The position numbers were made by a program, and so were the translations under genes. A model generated the notes under the pieces. That model did not search any database. It saw only the letters and a program-made list of their open reading frames with translations, and was not told the DNA's origin. Positions 33,789-43,776 of a DNA stretch of 64,000 nucleotides are shown here, one piece after another. Numbering within the stretch: position 1 is the first letter of the stretch; each line of letters starts with the position of its first letter. This stretch comes from Agrilactobacillus yilanensis (lineage in GTDB: Bacteria > Bacillota > Bacilli > Lactobacillales > Lactobacillaceae): the NCBI RefSeq assembly GCF_003946725.1, contig NZ_RHOY01000001.1:1-64000 (forward strand). The letters are read 5' to 3'.

Positions 33789-34427
33789 TTAATTTAAAAT
33801 GGCTGCCAACGACTGTGAGCCGTTCACCAGATCATAGGCTTGTCTAATCGTACTTGGTGTGCCTAAAACAGCGGTGATGAACGTGGCGACGTCTTCTCTC
33901 GTAATCGTTTGCCCTAGCCCAATACCAGGTTCTGACAAGAAACGATTTGTGGCTGTTTCATTCGTTAAAATACCTGGTCGGATAATAGTATAATCTAAGC
34001 CGAGTTTTTTAATTTCTTGATCCGCATAGTACTTAGCGGCCATATATGGGCGAATTTGTTGGCCCCAAGTTGCTCGAGTATTGCTGGCGCCAGAACTAAC
34101 AATTACAAAACGCTTAACACCAGCCATTTTAGCAGCTTCCGCAGCTTTGACTGCCCCGTCCAGATCAATCAATAATGTCATATCATAACCTGTGGCGCCA
34201 CCGGAACCAGCCGCAAATACAACGGCATCCATTTTTTCTAAACTCGTGGCTAACCCTTGCGTTGTCCCAAGTAAATCAATTAACACTGGCGTGGCTCCGG
34301 CTGCTTTAACTTCAGCAGCTTGTGCCTCATCTCGGATACCGGCGTACACTTGATAGCCAGTTTGATTTAATTTAGGTAATAATAATGTGCCAATCTTACC
34401 GTGGGCACCAATTACAAATACATTCAT
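33789..34427 (-). CDS. NAD(P)-binding atypical short-chain dehydrogenase
   Basis: 212 residues. Glycine-rich loop VIGAHGKIG at residues 5-13, VVFAAGSGG, then SSGAS and a Tyr-x-x-x-like region (YMAAKYYADQEI), RPGIL. This is the SDR_a5/NAD(P)H-binding type found with stress genes in lactobacilli. Substrate unknown. ATG 34427 is 7 bases after GGAGG. Confidence 0.75.
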   Translation of the reverse strand: MNVFVIGAHGKIGTLLLPKLNQTGYQVYAGIRDEAQAAEVKAAGATPVLIDLLGTTQGLATSLEKMDAVVFAAGSGGATGYDMTLLIDLDGAVKAAEAAKMAGVKRFVIVSSGASNTRATWGQQIRPYMAAKYYADQEIKKLGLDYTIIRPGILTNETATNRFLSEPGIGLGQTITREDVATFITAVLGTPSTIRQAYDLVNGSQSLAAILN

Positions 34428-34446
34428 CAAAAAACCTCCTTATCGC

Positions 34447-35712
34447 TTAGCTCAAAGACCCTAAGCTTAAATCAATCCATTGATTGTTACCAACTAAGCC
34501 CCAAGTCACACCATTATAAGTTTGAACATCATTAATCTTCCATGCCGTGCCTGCTGCTAATAGATCCCCATTCAAAGAACCGCCAGAAGTCATAGGCCCG
34601 TCATAAACCGGTGCAATCTCAGTCAACGTAATGACTTTTGCATTATCAGCAGTGACCGTATTGTCAGTATTTGTTTCACCAGTAACAGAAATCGCATTTG
34701 TATCCGTCACATTTGCTGAACTAATCCACTGATCTTTACCAACTCGATACCAAAGTACACCGTCCACTGTTTGTGCGCCGCTAACAGCCCATTGTGTCCC
34801 AGTACCTAATGTTTTTGTGATATTACCGTTATTCGGTGCCGTGTAAACGCCAGCGCCATTTGCATTAATTGTTGCAACACCAGAAGCATTGCCAGTGTTT
34901 GTATTATTGCTTTCAGTACCGCCCTGTTTAATCCATTGATTACCACCAACTTCATACCAAGTGGCGCCATTAGCTGCTGCTTGCGTTTGGAAATAAGCCC
35001 AGCTTGTATTTGCAGCTAAAGTTTGTCCAGTTTCGCTACCATCAACTTGATTATAAACGGGTGTTGCACTAGCAACTGTAATCACTTTTTTAGCGGTATC
35101 TACAGTTGTCGTATTATTAGTAACTTCTGAAACATCTAAAACATAATCATTCAACCAAACATTGGTCCCAATTTGGTACCAGTTTCCACGACCGGAAACT
35201 GCCACTGTTTTAGTGATTTTCCATTGGCTACCGACTGCATAAGTAGGATCACTGATTGTATCGCCAGCTGGTGCGCTGTAACCATAAACATTACTTGTGC
35301 CATTAGGATTTTTAACGGTCCCGATTTTAGTTGTGCTCGTTGTGTTATCTGTAGTTGTCGTTGTATCCGTATTCGTTGTTGTATTCGTATCCGTGTCTGG
35401 ATCTGTTGTGCTTGTCACTTGGAACATATAATTATTGATCCAAACATCCTTGCCTAATTCATACCAAGTGCCATGACCGCTAACTTGAACAATTTGACCA
35501 ATCTTCCAACTTGTGCCGTTGCCCAACGTCCGATTTGTAATGACATTACCATTAGGTGCATCGTACACATAAACCGCGCTATCGCTATCCGGGTTGACAA
35601 TCTTCCCAACGCCTGCTGCTTGAGCCTGAGAACTATATTGACCAGCTAAGCCTAGACTTGCTAATGCCACGGCTGAAAAAGCAACCATTTTTAAAAGTTT
35701 ATTCTGTTTCAA
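34447..35712 (-). CDS. Secreted surface protein with five SH3-like/SLAP-type repeats
   Basis: 421 residues. Signal peptide with cleavage after AQA (about residue 33). Five repeats of about 65-75 residues each ending in a W-Y-x-x-G-x-x-x-W-I/L motif: WYELGKDVWIN, WYQIGTNVWLN, WYEVGGNQWIK, WYRVGKDQWIS, WGLVGNNQWID. A Thr/Asp/Asn-rich linker separates repeats 1 and 2. No LPxTG or TM anchor, so it is probably held by noncovalent cell-wall binding, as S-layer associated proteins are. No enzymatic domain seen. Confidence 0.75.
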   Translation of the reverse strand: MKQNKLLKMVAFSAVALASLGLAGQYSSQAQAAGVGKIVNPDSDSAVYVYDAPNGNVITNRTLGNGTSWKIGQIVQVSGHGTWYELGKDVWINNYMFQVTSTTDPDTDTNTTTNTDTTTTTDNTTSTTKIGTVKNPNGTSNVYGYSAPAGDTISDPTYAVGSQWKITKTVAVSGRGNWYQIGTNVWLNDYVLDVSEVTNNTTTVDTAKKVITVASATPVYNQVDGSETGQTLAANTSWAYFQTQAAANGATWYEVGGNQWIKQGGTESNNTNTGNASGVATINANGAGVYTAPNNGNITKTLGTGTQWAVSGAQTVDGVLWYRVGKDQWISSANVTDTNAISVTGETNTDNTVTADNAKVITLTEIAPVYDGPMTSGGSLNGDLLAAGTAWKINDVQTYNGVTWGLVGNNQWIDLSLGSLS

Positions 35713-35879
35713 AAAAATGCCTCCTATATGATCTAGTTACCTCTATCATAAGCGTGTCCAACAATTTTCGAACCATTTTAAGGATAACTTTACGCAAAAT
35801 TAAATAATTCATCTGACAAATTTAGAGTTATTATAAATATATATAATCGCTTAATTAATTCGTAGATTGGAGTCTTTTT

Positions 35880-36758
35880 ATGCTTACTAAGCCTTATCGT
35901 TATACAGATAATACGTTTCATATAGATAAAGCCCCGACCAAAGTACCGGCAGATTTTACAGATGATAAAGCTGCGATTAAAACCCAAATTGCTGAAAATA
36001 TCGCACAACTCGTACAATATCAAAAACAACTCTACGCCCAAAAGCGTTATGGCATTTTAATTTTGTTCCAAGCAATGGATGCAGCTGGTAAAGATAGTAT
36101 GATTAGCCATATTTTATCAGGGGTTAATCCAGCAGGGTTCAAAGTTGCTAACTTTAAACAACCTTCTAACGAATCATTAAGTCATGACTATTTATGGCGT
36201 ATCAATCTAGCCCTGCCTCAGCGTGGGGATATTGGCATTTTTAATCGCTCTTATTATGAAGATGTCTTAATTTCTAAAGTCCATCCCGAAATTTTATTAC
36301 CCGCTAACTTACCAACCATTCAAACAACAGCGGATGTTTCCCAGCGCTTATTCACGCAACGTTATCAAGATATTCGGCATTATGAAGATTATTTAGGCCA
36401 TAATGGCTTTGTTATCTTAAAATTCTTTTTACATATATCTAAAGAAGAACAGAAGTATCGCTTTGAAGACCGGATTAATACCCCAGATAAAAACTGGAAA
36501 TTCTCCAAGGCAGATATTCAAGAACGTCAATACTGGACACAATACCAACAAGCTTACCAGACAGCGATCAATCAAACAGCCACCAAACTCAATCCTTGGT
36601 ATGTCGTGCCTTCAGATAATAAATGGTATTCCCGTTTGATTGTTTCCAATATCATCAATCAACGTCTGGCACAACTGCCACTGGCTTATCCTAAAGTGAC
36701 AGAAGCTCAAAAAGCCCAGCTATTTGATGCACTCACTGAATTAAATAAAAACAATTAG
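35880..36758 (+). CDS. ppk2: Polyphosphate kinase 2 family protein
   Basis: 292 residues. Walker A FQAMDAAGKDS (about 63-73), lid Arg/Lys segment, and Walker B-like FNRSYYEDVL (about 121-130). PPK2 enzymes use polyphosphate to phosphorylate nucleoside mono- or diphosphates. Single-domain form, length typical of class I/III. TTGGAG upstream of ATG. The space after it up to 36997 has no recognised feature. Confidence 0.88.
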   Translation: MLTKPYRYTDNTFHIDKAPTKVPADFTDDKAAIKTQIAENIAQLVQYQKQLYAQKRYGILILFQAMDAAGKDSMISHILSGVNPAGFKVANFKQPSNESLSHDYLWRINLALPQRGDIGIFNRSYYEDVLISKVHPEILLPANLPTIQTTADVSQRLFTQRYQDIRHYEDYLGHNGFVILKFFLHISKEEQKYRFEDRINTPDKNWKFSKADIQERQYWTQYQQAYQTAINQTATKLNPWYVVPSDNKWYSRLIVSNIINQRLAQLPLAYPKVTEAQKAQLFDALTELNKNN

Positions 36759-36997
36759 GGTTTCCCCTTGATTTTTAAATTATTCCTTGCTATATTATAG
36801 TCAAGGATTTCTACGAGGCGATCCTTTTAACTTTATGATTTGATGCTGCCGTATGTTTAGATATTTAAAAGAATTTCACCTTCTGATTTAAAATTCACTT
36901 CTGAAACCCTTTGGTTAATGTCTAACGAACAGCTGATGATAACGGTGCGTCTAAATCATTAATAATAATTAAAACGTTGCGTACGCACGTTTATATA

Positions 36998-37036
36998 AAA
37001 AAGCTGATGGCAATTTCTTCGTTGCCATCAGCTTTT
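36998..37036 (-). terminator. Intrinsic terminator of the ABC exporter-TetR operon
   Basis: Sixteen-base perfect stem AAAAAGCTGATGGCAA with a 7-base loop, T run on the minus strand. Confidence 0.88.
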
Positions 37037-37039
37037 TAG

Positions 37040-37684
37040 CTATTCAGATTTAACAATACCGTGTTCCATTAAATCCATGAAATGCTCAATTTTAGTCACC
37101 AATTCGGTCATATCTTCCATTGTCTGCACTTCAGGATGTGCCACCATATAATGTTGCACCCAAGTCATGATCTGAGCCATAAACAGTTCCACATAACTTT
37201 GTATTTCTTCAGGCGCAATGTCTGATCTTAAATTCAGTCGCTTAATAACGGGTTGAATTAACTTTTTAATATTTTGATCACTGAATTGCGTAAACATCTG
37301 TTGTACCTCTGTCTGCAATGCTTCAGGTGCCGTTGCCCCTTGGCGGTAGACGGCTAACAATAACGCAAACTCATCTGGATACTCATGGGACAAGGCGATT
37401 TTGTATTGCGTTGCCCGAATGATCAAAGTTCTTAAATCTGGTGCATCGGTCCAGACGGTAAAATCCGCGATTTCTTGCAGCCGTTGAATGGCAAATCTAA
37501 CCGCTTGTATATAAAGCTTTTTTTTACTTTCAAAATAACGAAACACAGAACCCTTAGAGACTTCAGCCGCATCCGCAATCGTTTGTGTATTGGCTTTAAA
37601 ATAGCCTTTTTTAGCGAATTCATGGGTTGCAGCTGCTAAAATAGCTTGTTCTTTTTCAGGATCCCGGGACTGTCTTTTTGACAT
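37040..37684 (-). CDS. TetR/AcrR family regulator of the ABC exporter
   Basis: 214 residues. Helix-turn-helix TIADAAEVSKGSVFRYFESKKKLY (about 36-59), C-terminal helical domain. Last gene of a three-gene operon after an ABC-2 permease and its ATPase, so probably an autoregulator of exporter expression. Confidence 0.85.
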   Translation of the reverse strand: MSKRQSRDPEKEQAILAAATHEFAKKGYFKANTQTIADAAEVSKGSVFRYFESKKKLYIQAVRFAIQRLQEIADFTVWTDAPDLRTLIIRATQYKIALSHEYPDEFALLLAVYRQGATAPEALQTEVQQMFTQFSDQNIKKLIQPVIKRLNLRSDIAPEEIQSYVELFMAQIMTWVQHYMVAHPEVQTMEDMTELVTKIEHFMDLMEHGIVKSE

Positions 37685-37697
37685 TTAAACTCATTCC

Positions 37698-39305
37698 TTA
37701 ATTAGTTTTTAAATCCCGCCGGCAATAGCCCCAGCAGCCAATCAGCACAAGTGCCACTGCACAAAGGCCCACCAACCACATTTGACTTGTGTTCACGGTA
37801 TCTACAGGTACACGATGTACCCAATAAAAAGGCGAAAGATTCATGGCCCATTTTGGCAATGACATAATTTTACCAAAGTAAGAAATCATAAAGCTCATTG
37901 CTAATAGCAACCAAACAAAATTACGTCCCCTTGGTAAAATACCGATTAATGCCGCATTCAAACCAATGAATAATAAAGCAATCGGCCACACCGCACTAAA
38001 AACGTCTCTGAAATAATGAAATGCCAGTGGCTGCGTTAATACCGCATTACCTGCAAATTGTGCACCCAATAAAGCGGCGATTAAAGCTAAGGTCATTAAC
38101 AAAACGCCATAACCTACATACACAAAATAAAGATAAGGTCGTGCAACCGCTCTTGTCTGGACCAATTCTAAAAAGCCCTTTCTTTCATCATTATACAAGT
38201 GATTTAAAACCATGACACCTGCAATTATAGCTAATAATGAAAAAATCATTCCTAAAATACCTAAAAAACTCAATAATTGCAGTTTTTCCAAATGATGCAC
38301 GCCGCCGCTGCCTAGAATTTGACGGATAATTGGGGAGGTATTTACTAACTTCCCTACGGAATCAAATACAGCACCATAAGTTGCACCCAAAACACCTAGA
38401 CCGATAATCCAAATAATTGTACTCGTTCGTTGTAAATACCATAATAAGGTTAAAGGCCCCCGTAAAAAGCGACTGCGCCGATGACCAGATCGCGCTTGCA
38501 GCAACCCGGCATTTAAATCACGTTTTTCGTTTAATGCTAAGGCCAGGCCAAAAGTAGCTAGTCCCAACAATAACAATAAGAAAACCGGTAGCCAATTATT
38601 GTGCGTGTAAACTTGTGTTTTTTCAATCCAGCCCAGTGGTGATAACCAAGTATAAGTCGCATCTTTTAAATCAGTCATCATTCGAACTAAATAAGTCAGT
38701 CCAAAAAATAAATAACTATAAATATTGGCCGTGTGACTGTCCGCAACTAACTGCGCAAAAACGAGCGCAATCATCCCAAAAGCCCAGCCCACTATGCCTA
38801 AAATTACAGCTAATAGCCAGTTTCCACTTGCATTATTACCTGACATATCCGCAATAACCAAACCGCCACCAGTGATTACCATAAATAATAGATTAATCAC
38901 AGCTAATTCTAAGGCTGTCGCTGCTAACGGCGCAAAACGGCCCACAGGATAACCCCCTAATAATAGTTCGGTAATCCCATTTTCTTCGGTTTGACGACTG
39001 GAACCAATCGCAATCGAAAAATTGCAAATAATCATTAAAATTGCCCAAAAAACTAACATTTCTGCTGCAAAAATATTGGCCGTTGTTAAGTGTCCTTTAG
39101 GCATTAACCCAAATAAAGCAATCATTGCTGGTGACTTTAGTGTGTCACTGATTGTTTTAATCTGACTTGGGGTCCCATAAATGGCCTCAAACTTGGCAGC
39201 AACGATGACAAAAATACCTGCCGCTGCAATCAGCCAGATTAAAATGCGCAGCCAATCTTTCTTTAAATTAATTTTTAACCATTGACTTGTTCCTGCAAAT
39301 AACAT
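37698..39305 (-). CDS. ABC-2 type exporter permease (double length)
   Basis: 535 residues with about 12 TM segments in two six-TM halves, like the tetronasin/polyketide-antibiotic exporter permeases (one protein serving as both halves). ATG lies one base after the ATPase stop, with GAGGTGAG inside the ATPase end. Probably exports an amphipathic antibiotic or lipid; substrate unknown. Confidence 0.8.
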   Translation of the reverse strand: MLFAGTSQWLKINLKKDWLRILIWLIAAAGIFVIVAAKFEAIYGTPSQIKTISDTLKSPAMIALFGLMPKGHLTTANIFAAEMLVFWAILMIICNFSIAIGSSRQTEENGITELLLGGYPVGRFAPLAATALELAVINLLFMVITGGGLVIADMSGNNASGNWLLAVILGIVGWAFGMIALVFAQLVADSHTANIYSYLFFGLTYLVRMMTDLKDATYTWLSPLGWIEKTQVYTHNNWLPVFLLLLLGLATFGLALALNEKRDLNAGLLQARSGHRRSRFLRGPLTLLWYLQRTSTIIWIIGLGVLGATYGAVFDSVGKLVNTSPIIRQILGSGGVHHLEKLQLLSFLGILGMIFSLLAIIAGVMVLNHLYNDERKGFLELVQTRAVARPYLYFVYVGYGVLLMTLALIAALLGAQFAGNAVLTQPLAFHYFRDVFSAVWPIALLFIGLNAALIGILPRGRNFVWLLLAMSFMISYFGKIMSLPKWAMNLSPFYWVHRVPVDTVNTSQMWLVGLCAVALVLIGCWGYCRRDLKTN

Positions 39306-39306
39306 G

Positions 39307-40227
39307 TTATCTCACCTCGTCTTGCGTTGTTTCCGTACCATAATAACGCAAAAATAAATCTTCCAAAGTTGGGGGTGTGACTTTTAAGCTTTGAATTCGA
39401 TGCGCACCTAGATAAGTCATTAAATCTTGCATCACTTCACTGTCCACACTAAACGCCGCCTGCCGATAATGTTCATCTTTGAATTTCACTTGATGAACGC
39501 CGGTTTGTTGTTTTAGATCCACTAGCGACATTTCAGTTGTAACGGCTACTTGACTTCTCGTTAAGTGCTGCATTTCTAATAATGATCCCGATTCAATGAT
39601 TTCGCCAGCACGAATAATCGCGATTTTATCACCCATTTTTTCAACTTCAGATAAAATATGGCTCGACAATAAGACACTCTTACCTTGTGCTTTTAAATCG
39701 GCAACTTGTTCTTGAAAAATCACTTCATTGAGCGGATCTAAGCCTGAAGTTGGTTCATCGAAAATATATAATGGTACATCCGCAGATAATGCCGCAATTA
39801 AAGCAACTTTCTGGCGATTACCCTTTGAATAAGTCCGATTTTTTTTAGAAGTATCCAGTGCAAATAGTTTAATTAAAGCATCGGTTTTAGCATTATGTGT
39901 TTGTTTTGCCAGCTTTAACAATAAATCAATCGTTTGCCCCCCTGTCAAGTTGGGCCATAAATAAACATCCCCAGGGACATAGGCCAATTGTTGGTGGATC
40001 TTAACGGCAGACTGCCAAGCATCTTCACCAAATACACGTACCTCACCTGAACTTGCTTTAATTAAGCCTAAAATTGTACGAATTGTTGTCGATTTTCCGG
40101 CGCCATTAGGACCGATGAAGCCCAATACTTCCCCCGGTTTTAAAGTTAGATCTATTCGTTTTAAAGCTTGAACTTTACCAAAATTTTTTTGTAAACCACG
40201 TACTTCTAAAATATTTGATTGATTCAT
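39307..40227 (-). CDS. ABC exporter ATP-binding protein
   Basis: 306 residues. Walker A GPNGAGKST (about 39-47), signature here degenerate as YSKGNRQKVAL (family form for this exporter type), Walker B LYIFDEPTSGLD, C-terminal DUF4162-like extension. First gene of the operon with the permease and TetR. DrrA/tetronasin resistance-like group. Confidence 0.87.
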   Translation of the reverse strand: MNQSNILEVRGLQKNFGKVQALKRIDLTLKPGEVLGFIGPNGAGKSTTIRTILGLIKASSGEVRVFGEDAWQSAVKIHQQLAYVPGDVYLWPNLTGGQTIDLLLKLAKQTHNAKTDALIKLFALDTSKKNRTYSKGNRQKVALIAALSADVPLYIFDEPTSGLDPLNEVIFQEQVADLKAQGKSVLLSSHILSEVEKMGDKIAIIRAGEIIESGSLLEMQHLTRSQVAVTTEMSLVDLKQQTGVHQVKFKDEHYRQAAFSVDSEVMQDLMTYLGAHRIQSLKVTPPTLEDLFLRYYGTETTQDEVR

Positions 40228-40373
40228 TTTGATAACCCCATTTCTACGCTGAAACTTTTTTAATTTCTAATTCGCCTTAATTATAACTATAATGACCGGA
40301 AAGTCAATAACCAACTAGTCATTAATTAAAAAAGGTCGCTAACCCCTGATGACACAAGGAAAAAGGCGCATCA

Positions 40374-40417
40374 AAAATGCACTAAGTCCGTCAAATTAAC
40401 GGCGCTTAGTGCATTTT
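40374..40417. terminator. Hairpin with terminator character downstream of repeat cluster 4
   Basis: Thirteen-base arms AAAATGCACTAAG / CTTAGTGCATTTT. Lies in the 657-base gap between the ABC exporter promoter region and copZ. May end copper operon transcripts that pass the next hairpin. Confidence 0.6.
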
Positions 40418-40447
40418 AAGTCGGCTGCTTTTTTAGTTATGCATCTG

Positions 40448-40486
40448 TAAAAAAAGCTAGTGTCATTTATAAAAACAACACTAGCT
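40448..40486 (-). terminator. Intrinsic terminator of the copA-copZ transcript
   Basis: On the minus strand: stem AGCTAGTGT / ACACTAGCT, 14-base loop and a T run of about eight. It follows repeat cluster 4, so the repeats lie within the copper transcript. Confidence 0.75.
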
Positions 40487-40517
40487 ACTGATTAAACTTT
40501 TAAGATTTCTCTGATTT

Positions 40518-40877
40518 AAAACGCGCTCACTAGAGCAAAGCTCTCACCTAACTACGAATCTTTTGTGTGTCTGTCGACACCCTGCAAGATCCTAGGTTAG
40601 TGCTCGAGGCTTTCCCGCTCTAGTTCACGCTCTGGTTCTAAAACGCGTTCCAAGCTACTGACAATTTACATAACTACGCCTTACTCACAAGCCAAGGTCG
40701 GGCTTATGTCGTAAGTCTAGGTTATGTGCATTGTCAAACCGTAGCTTGTCACGCTCTGATTTAAACGCGCTCACCAACACTGATTTCTACATATAACTAC
40801 GTCTTGTTGCTAGTCGCAAGCGACTACCTGCCAAGTCTAGGTTATATTGCGAAATCACCCGTGTTGGTTCACGCTCT
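40518..40877 (-). repeat. Palindromic 3' UTR repeat cluster 4 (three units, minus orientation)
   Basis: Read on the minus strand from copZ: 40763-40877 (type C), 40641-40757 (type D, arms CAAGCTAC / GTAGCTTG), 40518-40633 (type A with the GAATCTT-type apex seen at 27100). The cluster starts 7 bases after the copZ stop and points the same way as copZ. Confidence 0.92.
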
Positions 40878-40884
40878 TAAAATT

Positions 40885-41097
40885 TTACATGTTTTCTACG
40901 GCAACGACGCTGTAATGTGTATCTGCTAGGGCTGCTTTTAAGTCAGCTTCAGCAACGTCCCCATCAACGATGGCGTTTTTATTTTCAAGACTCACTTCAA
41001 CATTGTTAACCCCGTTTAAAGCGCTGAATGCTTTCGTAACGTTCTCCACGCAGCCGTCACATTTCATACCTTCGATACTTACTAATTTTTTAGCCAT
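40885..41097 (-). CDS. copZ: Copper chaperone, HMA domain
   Basis: 70 residues, a single heavy-metal-associated domain with metal-binding MKCDGC (Cys13, Cys16). Carries Cu(I) to CopA and to the repressor CopY. 29 bases after copA and in the same operon. Confidence 0.92.
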   Translation of the reverse strand: MAKKLVSIEGMKCDGCVENVTKAFSALNGVNNVEVSLENKNAIVDGDVAEADLKAALADTHYSVVAVENM

Positions 41098-41126
41098 TAT
41101 CTAAAACTCCTTTGTAGTTTAGTTTT

Positions 41127-43607
41127 TTATTTTGATGCACTGAGTTCAAATTGCGGCCGATAACGTCTCAGACGCAATGCGTTTAATACAACGGATACGG
41201 AGCTGAAACTCATAGCTGCTCCGGCAATCATTGGGTTGAGTAAAGGTCCACCAAATAGGTACAAAATCCCCATTGCAAATGGAATCCCTAAAATATTATA
41301 GGCAAATGCCCAGAATAGGTTTTCTCGAATATTCTTAATTGTCTTCTTGCTTAGATCGATAGCAGCTGCCACACTCAATAAGTTCTGATACATTAAGACA
41401 ATATCGGCAGATTTAATGGCAACATCCGTCCCGTTCCCAATCGCAAAGCCAATTTCGGCTTGGGCTAAGGCTGGTGCGTCATTAATCCCATCGCCGACCA
41501 TGCCTACTTTCTTACCCTCTGCTTGTAAATCTTTAATAACTTGCACTTTATCAGCTGGTAAAACATCACTAATCACATGGGTAATGCCTAGTTGCTTGGC
41601 GATTGCTTCAGCGGTTTGCCGATTGTCACCTGTTAACATTACAACATCTAAGCCCATAATTTGCAACTGTTTCACAGCTTGAACACTGCTCTTACGAATT
41701 TGATCAGCTACGGCAATCATTGCAGCCAATTTGCCGTCCACAACCATATACATAACCGTTTTGCCTTGTTGTACCAAACTTTGACGATCAGCTTCTTGTG
41801 CCTCTGCGGCTAAATCAAGCTGTTTTAAGAATTTGTCATTCCCGATTTGAACTTGATGACCTTCGATTTGTCCTTGTAATCCAAAGCCTGGTAAGACTTC
41901 AAAGTCGTTGACCATTTCAACATCTAGACCTTTTTCTTCGCCATAGGCTACAATCGCTGCGCCTAATGGATGTTCTGAAACAGTTTCTAAACTAGCTGCT
42001 AATTTGATGACAACATCATCTGTTAATTCAGACGTATTATACCAATCTGTTACAACTGGTTTACCTTCTGTTAAAGTCCCAGTTTTATCAAATACAACTG
42101 CTTCTAATTGACTGGCATTTTCTAAGGCAACCCCATTTTTGACTAAAATTCCGTTGGCAGCGCCCCGGCCAGTCCCGACCATAATGGCGGTTGGTGTTGC
42201 TAGCCCTAAAGCACAAGGACAAGCGATCACTAGTACTGACACAAAAATTGTCGTTACAAAGGCGATTGACTGACCGCTGATTAACCAAGCCAAAGCGGCA
42301 ACAACGGCTATAACCATAATCGTTGGTACAAAGATACCGGCAATCTTATCAGCTAAACGTGCAATTGGTGCTTTTGTAGCTTGGGCGTCATTAACCAATT
42401 TAACAATTTGCGCTAAAGCCGTTTGATTCCCGACTTTAGTCGCTTTGATAACTAATTGGCCTGTTTGATTTAATGTCCCGCCAATTACGGCATCAGCAAC
42501 ATTTTTTTCAACAGGTAAACTCTCACCAGTTAACATAGATTCATTAACGGCACTAGCGCCTGAAACGACTTCGCCATCCACTGGAATACTAGCACCTGGT
42601 TTGATGAGCAATTCATCGCCAACTTGAACTTCCTTTACGGGTTTTTCAACAAACTGCCCATTTTCTTTAACCCAGGCTTGCTTTGGTGCTAAGTTCATCA
42701 ACGCTGTAATCGCAGAACCTGTTTTTTGTTTTGATTTTGTTTCAAAATAACGTCCTAATGTAATTAAAGTCAAAATTGTAACGGCTGCTTCATAATACAG
42801 TTGATCTTGAAAAGCAGCGTGCGCAAAAACGATCGTATAGGTGTTGACTAAACTATAGATAAACGCCGCACTTGTCCCAACCGCTACTAAACTGTCCATA
42901 TTAGGATGTCTTTTAAATAGCGTTTTGTAACCGATAATGTAATAAGATCGATTCAAAATTAAAACTGGTAAGGTCAGCAATAATTGCGTTAGGGCAAATA
43001 CAACGGGATGCATATTTGGATGTAAGGCAGCTGGTAACCACCAACCCAACATGTGCCCCATAGAAATATAAAGTAAAGGTACTGTAAAGATTGCGGACCA
43101 GATGAATCTTAACTTCAAGTTACGAACTTCATTAACTTTACGTTCAGCGGCCTGTTCAGCCACAGCATCCCCATCAGCGTCCATATCTTCCGCAGTCGCT
43201 TTGTAGCCGGCATCTTTTACCGCTGTTTCAATTTGCGGTACGTCTACTGTAAAGCTATCATAAGTGACTTGCATCGTTTCTGCCGTCAAGTTGACAGTGG
43301 CCTCTAAAACCCCATTGACGTTTTGAACAGCCTTTTCAACAGTTTGCTGACAGCTGGCACACATCATGCCTTCAACATCAAAATTCAATGTCGTTGCCAT
43401 TGCTTGGGCCCCATACCCAGCATCTTTTACCGCAAGCTCAATTTTTTCTATTGGTGCTGCTTTTGGATCAAAATCTACCTGCATTTGTTCAGCGGTTAAG
43501 TTCACCGTAGCTTTCTTAACCCCAGGTAATGCATTCGTAGCTTTTTCTACAGTTTGCGCGCAACTGGCACACATCATACCATCAATTGCAAAGCGACATT
43601 CGCTCAT
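41127..43607 (-). CDS. copA: Copper-translocating P1B-type ATPase
   Basis: 826 residues. Two N-terminal HMA domains, each with MMCASC (about residues 11-16 and 82-87), eight TM segments, the transmembrane CPC in IACPCALG, phosphorylation site DKTGTLT, TGE loop TGESLPV, and hinge GDGINDAPA. Cu(I) transporting group (P1B-1), exporting copper from the cytoplasm. One cop box lies about 80 bases upstream. Confidence 0.93.
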   Translation of the reverse strand: MSECRFAIDGMMCASCAQTVEKATNALPGVKKATVNLTAEQMQVDFDPKAAPIEKIELAVKDAGYGAQAMATTLNFDVEGMMCASCQQTVEKAVQNVNGVLEATVNLTAETMQVTYDSFTVDVPQIETAVKDAGYKATAEDMDADGDAVAEQAAERKVNEVRNLKLRFIWSAIFTVPLLYISMGHMLGWWLPAALHPNMHPVVFALTQLLLTLPVLILNRSYYIIGYKTLFKRHPNMDSLVAVGTSAAFIYSLVNTYTIVFAHAAFQDQLYYEAAVTILTLITLGRYFETKSKQKTGSAITALMNLAPKQAWVKENGQFVEKPVKEVQVGDELLIKPGASIPVDGEVVSGASAVNESMLTGESLPVEKNVADAVIGGTLNQTGQLVIKATKVGNQTALAQIVKLVNDAQATKAPIARLADKIAGIFVPTIMVIAVVAALAWLISGQSIAFVTTIFVSVLVIACPCALGLATPTAIMVGTGRGAANGILVKNGVALENASQLEAVVFDKTGTLTEGKPVVTDWYNTSELTDDVVIKLAASLETVSEHPLGAAIVAYGEEKGLDVEMVNDFEVLPGFGLQGQIEGHQVQIGNDKFLKQLDLAAEAQEADRQSLVQQGKTVMYMVVDGKLAAMIAVADQIRKSSVQAVKQLQIMGLDVVMLTGDNRQTAEAIAKQLGITHVISDVLPADKVQVIKDLQAEGKKVGMVGDGINDAPALAQAEIGFAIGNGTDVAIKSADIVLMYQNLLSVAAAIDLSKKTIKNIRENLFWAFAYNILGIPFAMGILYLFGGPLLNPMIAGAAMSFSSVSVVLNALRLRRYRPQFELSASK

Positions 43608-43688
43608 ACAATGACCCCTCCAATCTCCATCAGATATCTATTAGATACTTAATTATTTATTGAACAATACTAAAGTATCACTAATGTT

Positions 43689-43698
43689 TACATTTGTA
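43689..43698. promoter_or_regulatory. Cop box upstream of copA
   Basis: TACATTTGTA, an exact match to the CopY operator TACANNTGTA, 82 bases before the copA start. Confidence 0.85.
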
Positions 43699-43776
43699 AA
43701 TTACTTTTTTAACTGATTTTCCCATAACCTACGTGTCTATTGAGCTTACACTTGTCAATTTCATAAACACTTTGGT

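Noticed and set aside
37432-37623. Second minus-strand frame inside the TetR gene
   Set aside because: Different frame within a clear TetR regulator; basic, low-complexity shadow.
41416-41682. 88-residue frame antisense to copA
   Set aside because: Shadow of the copA coding sequence with no independent support.
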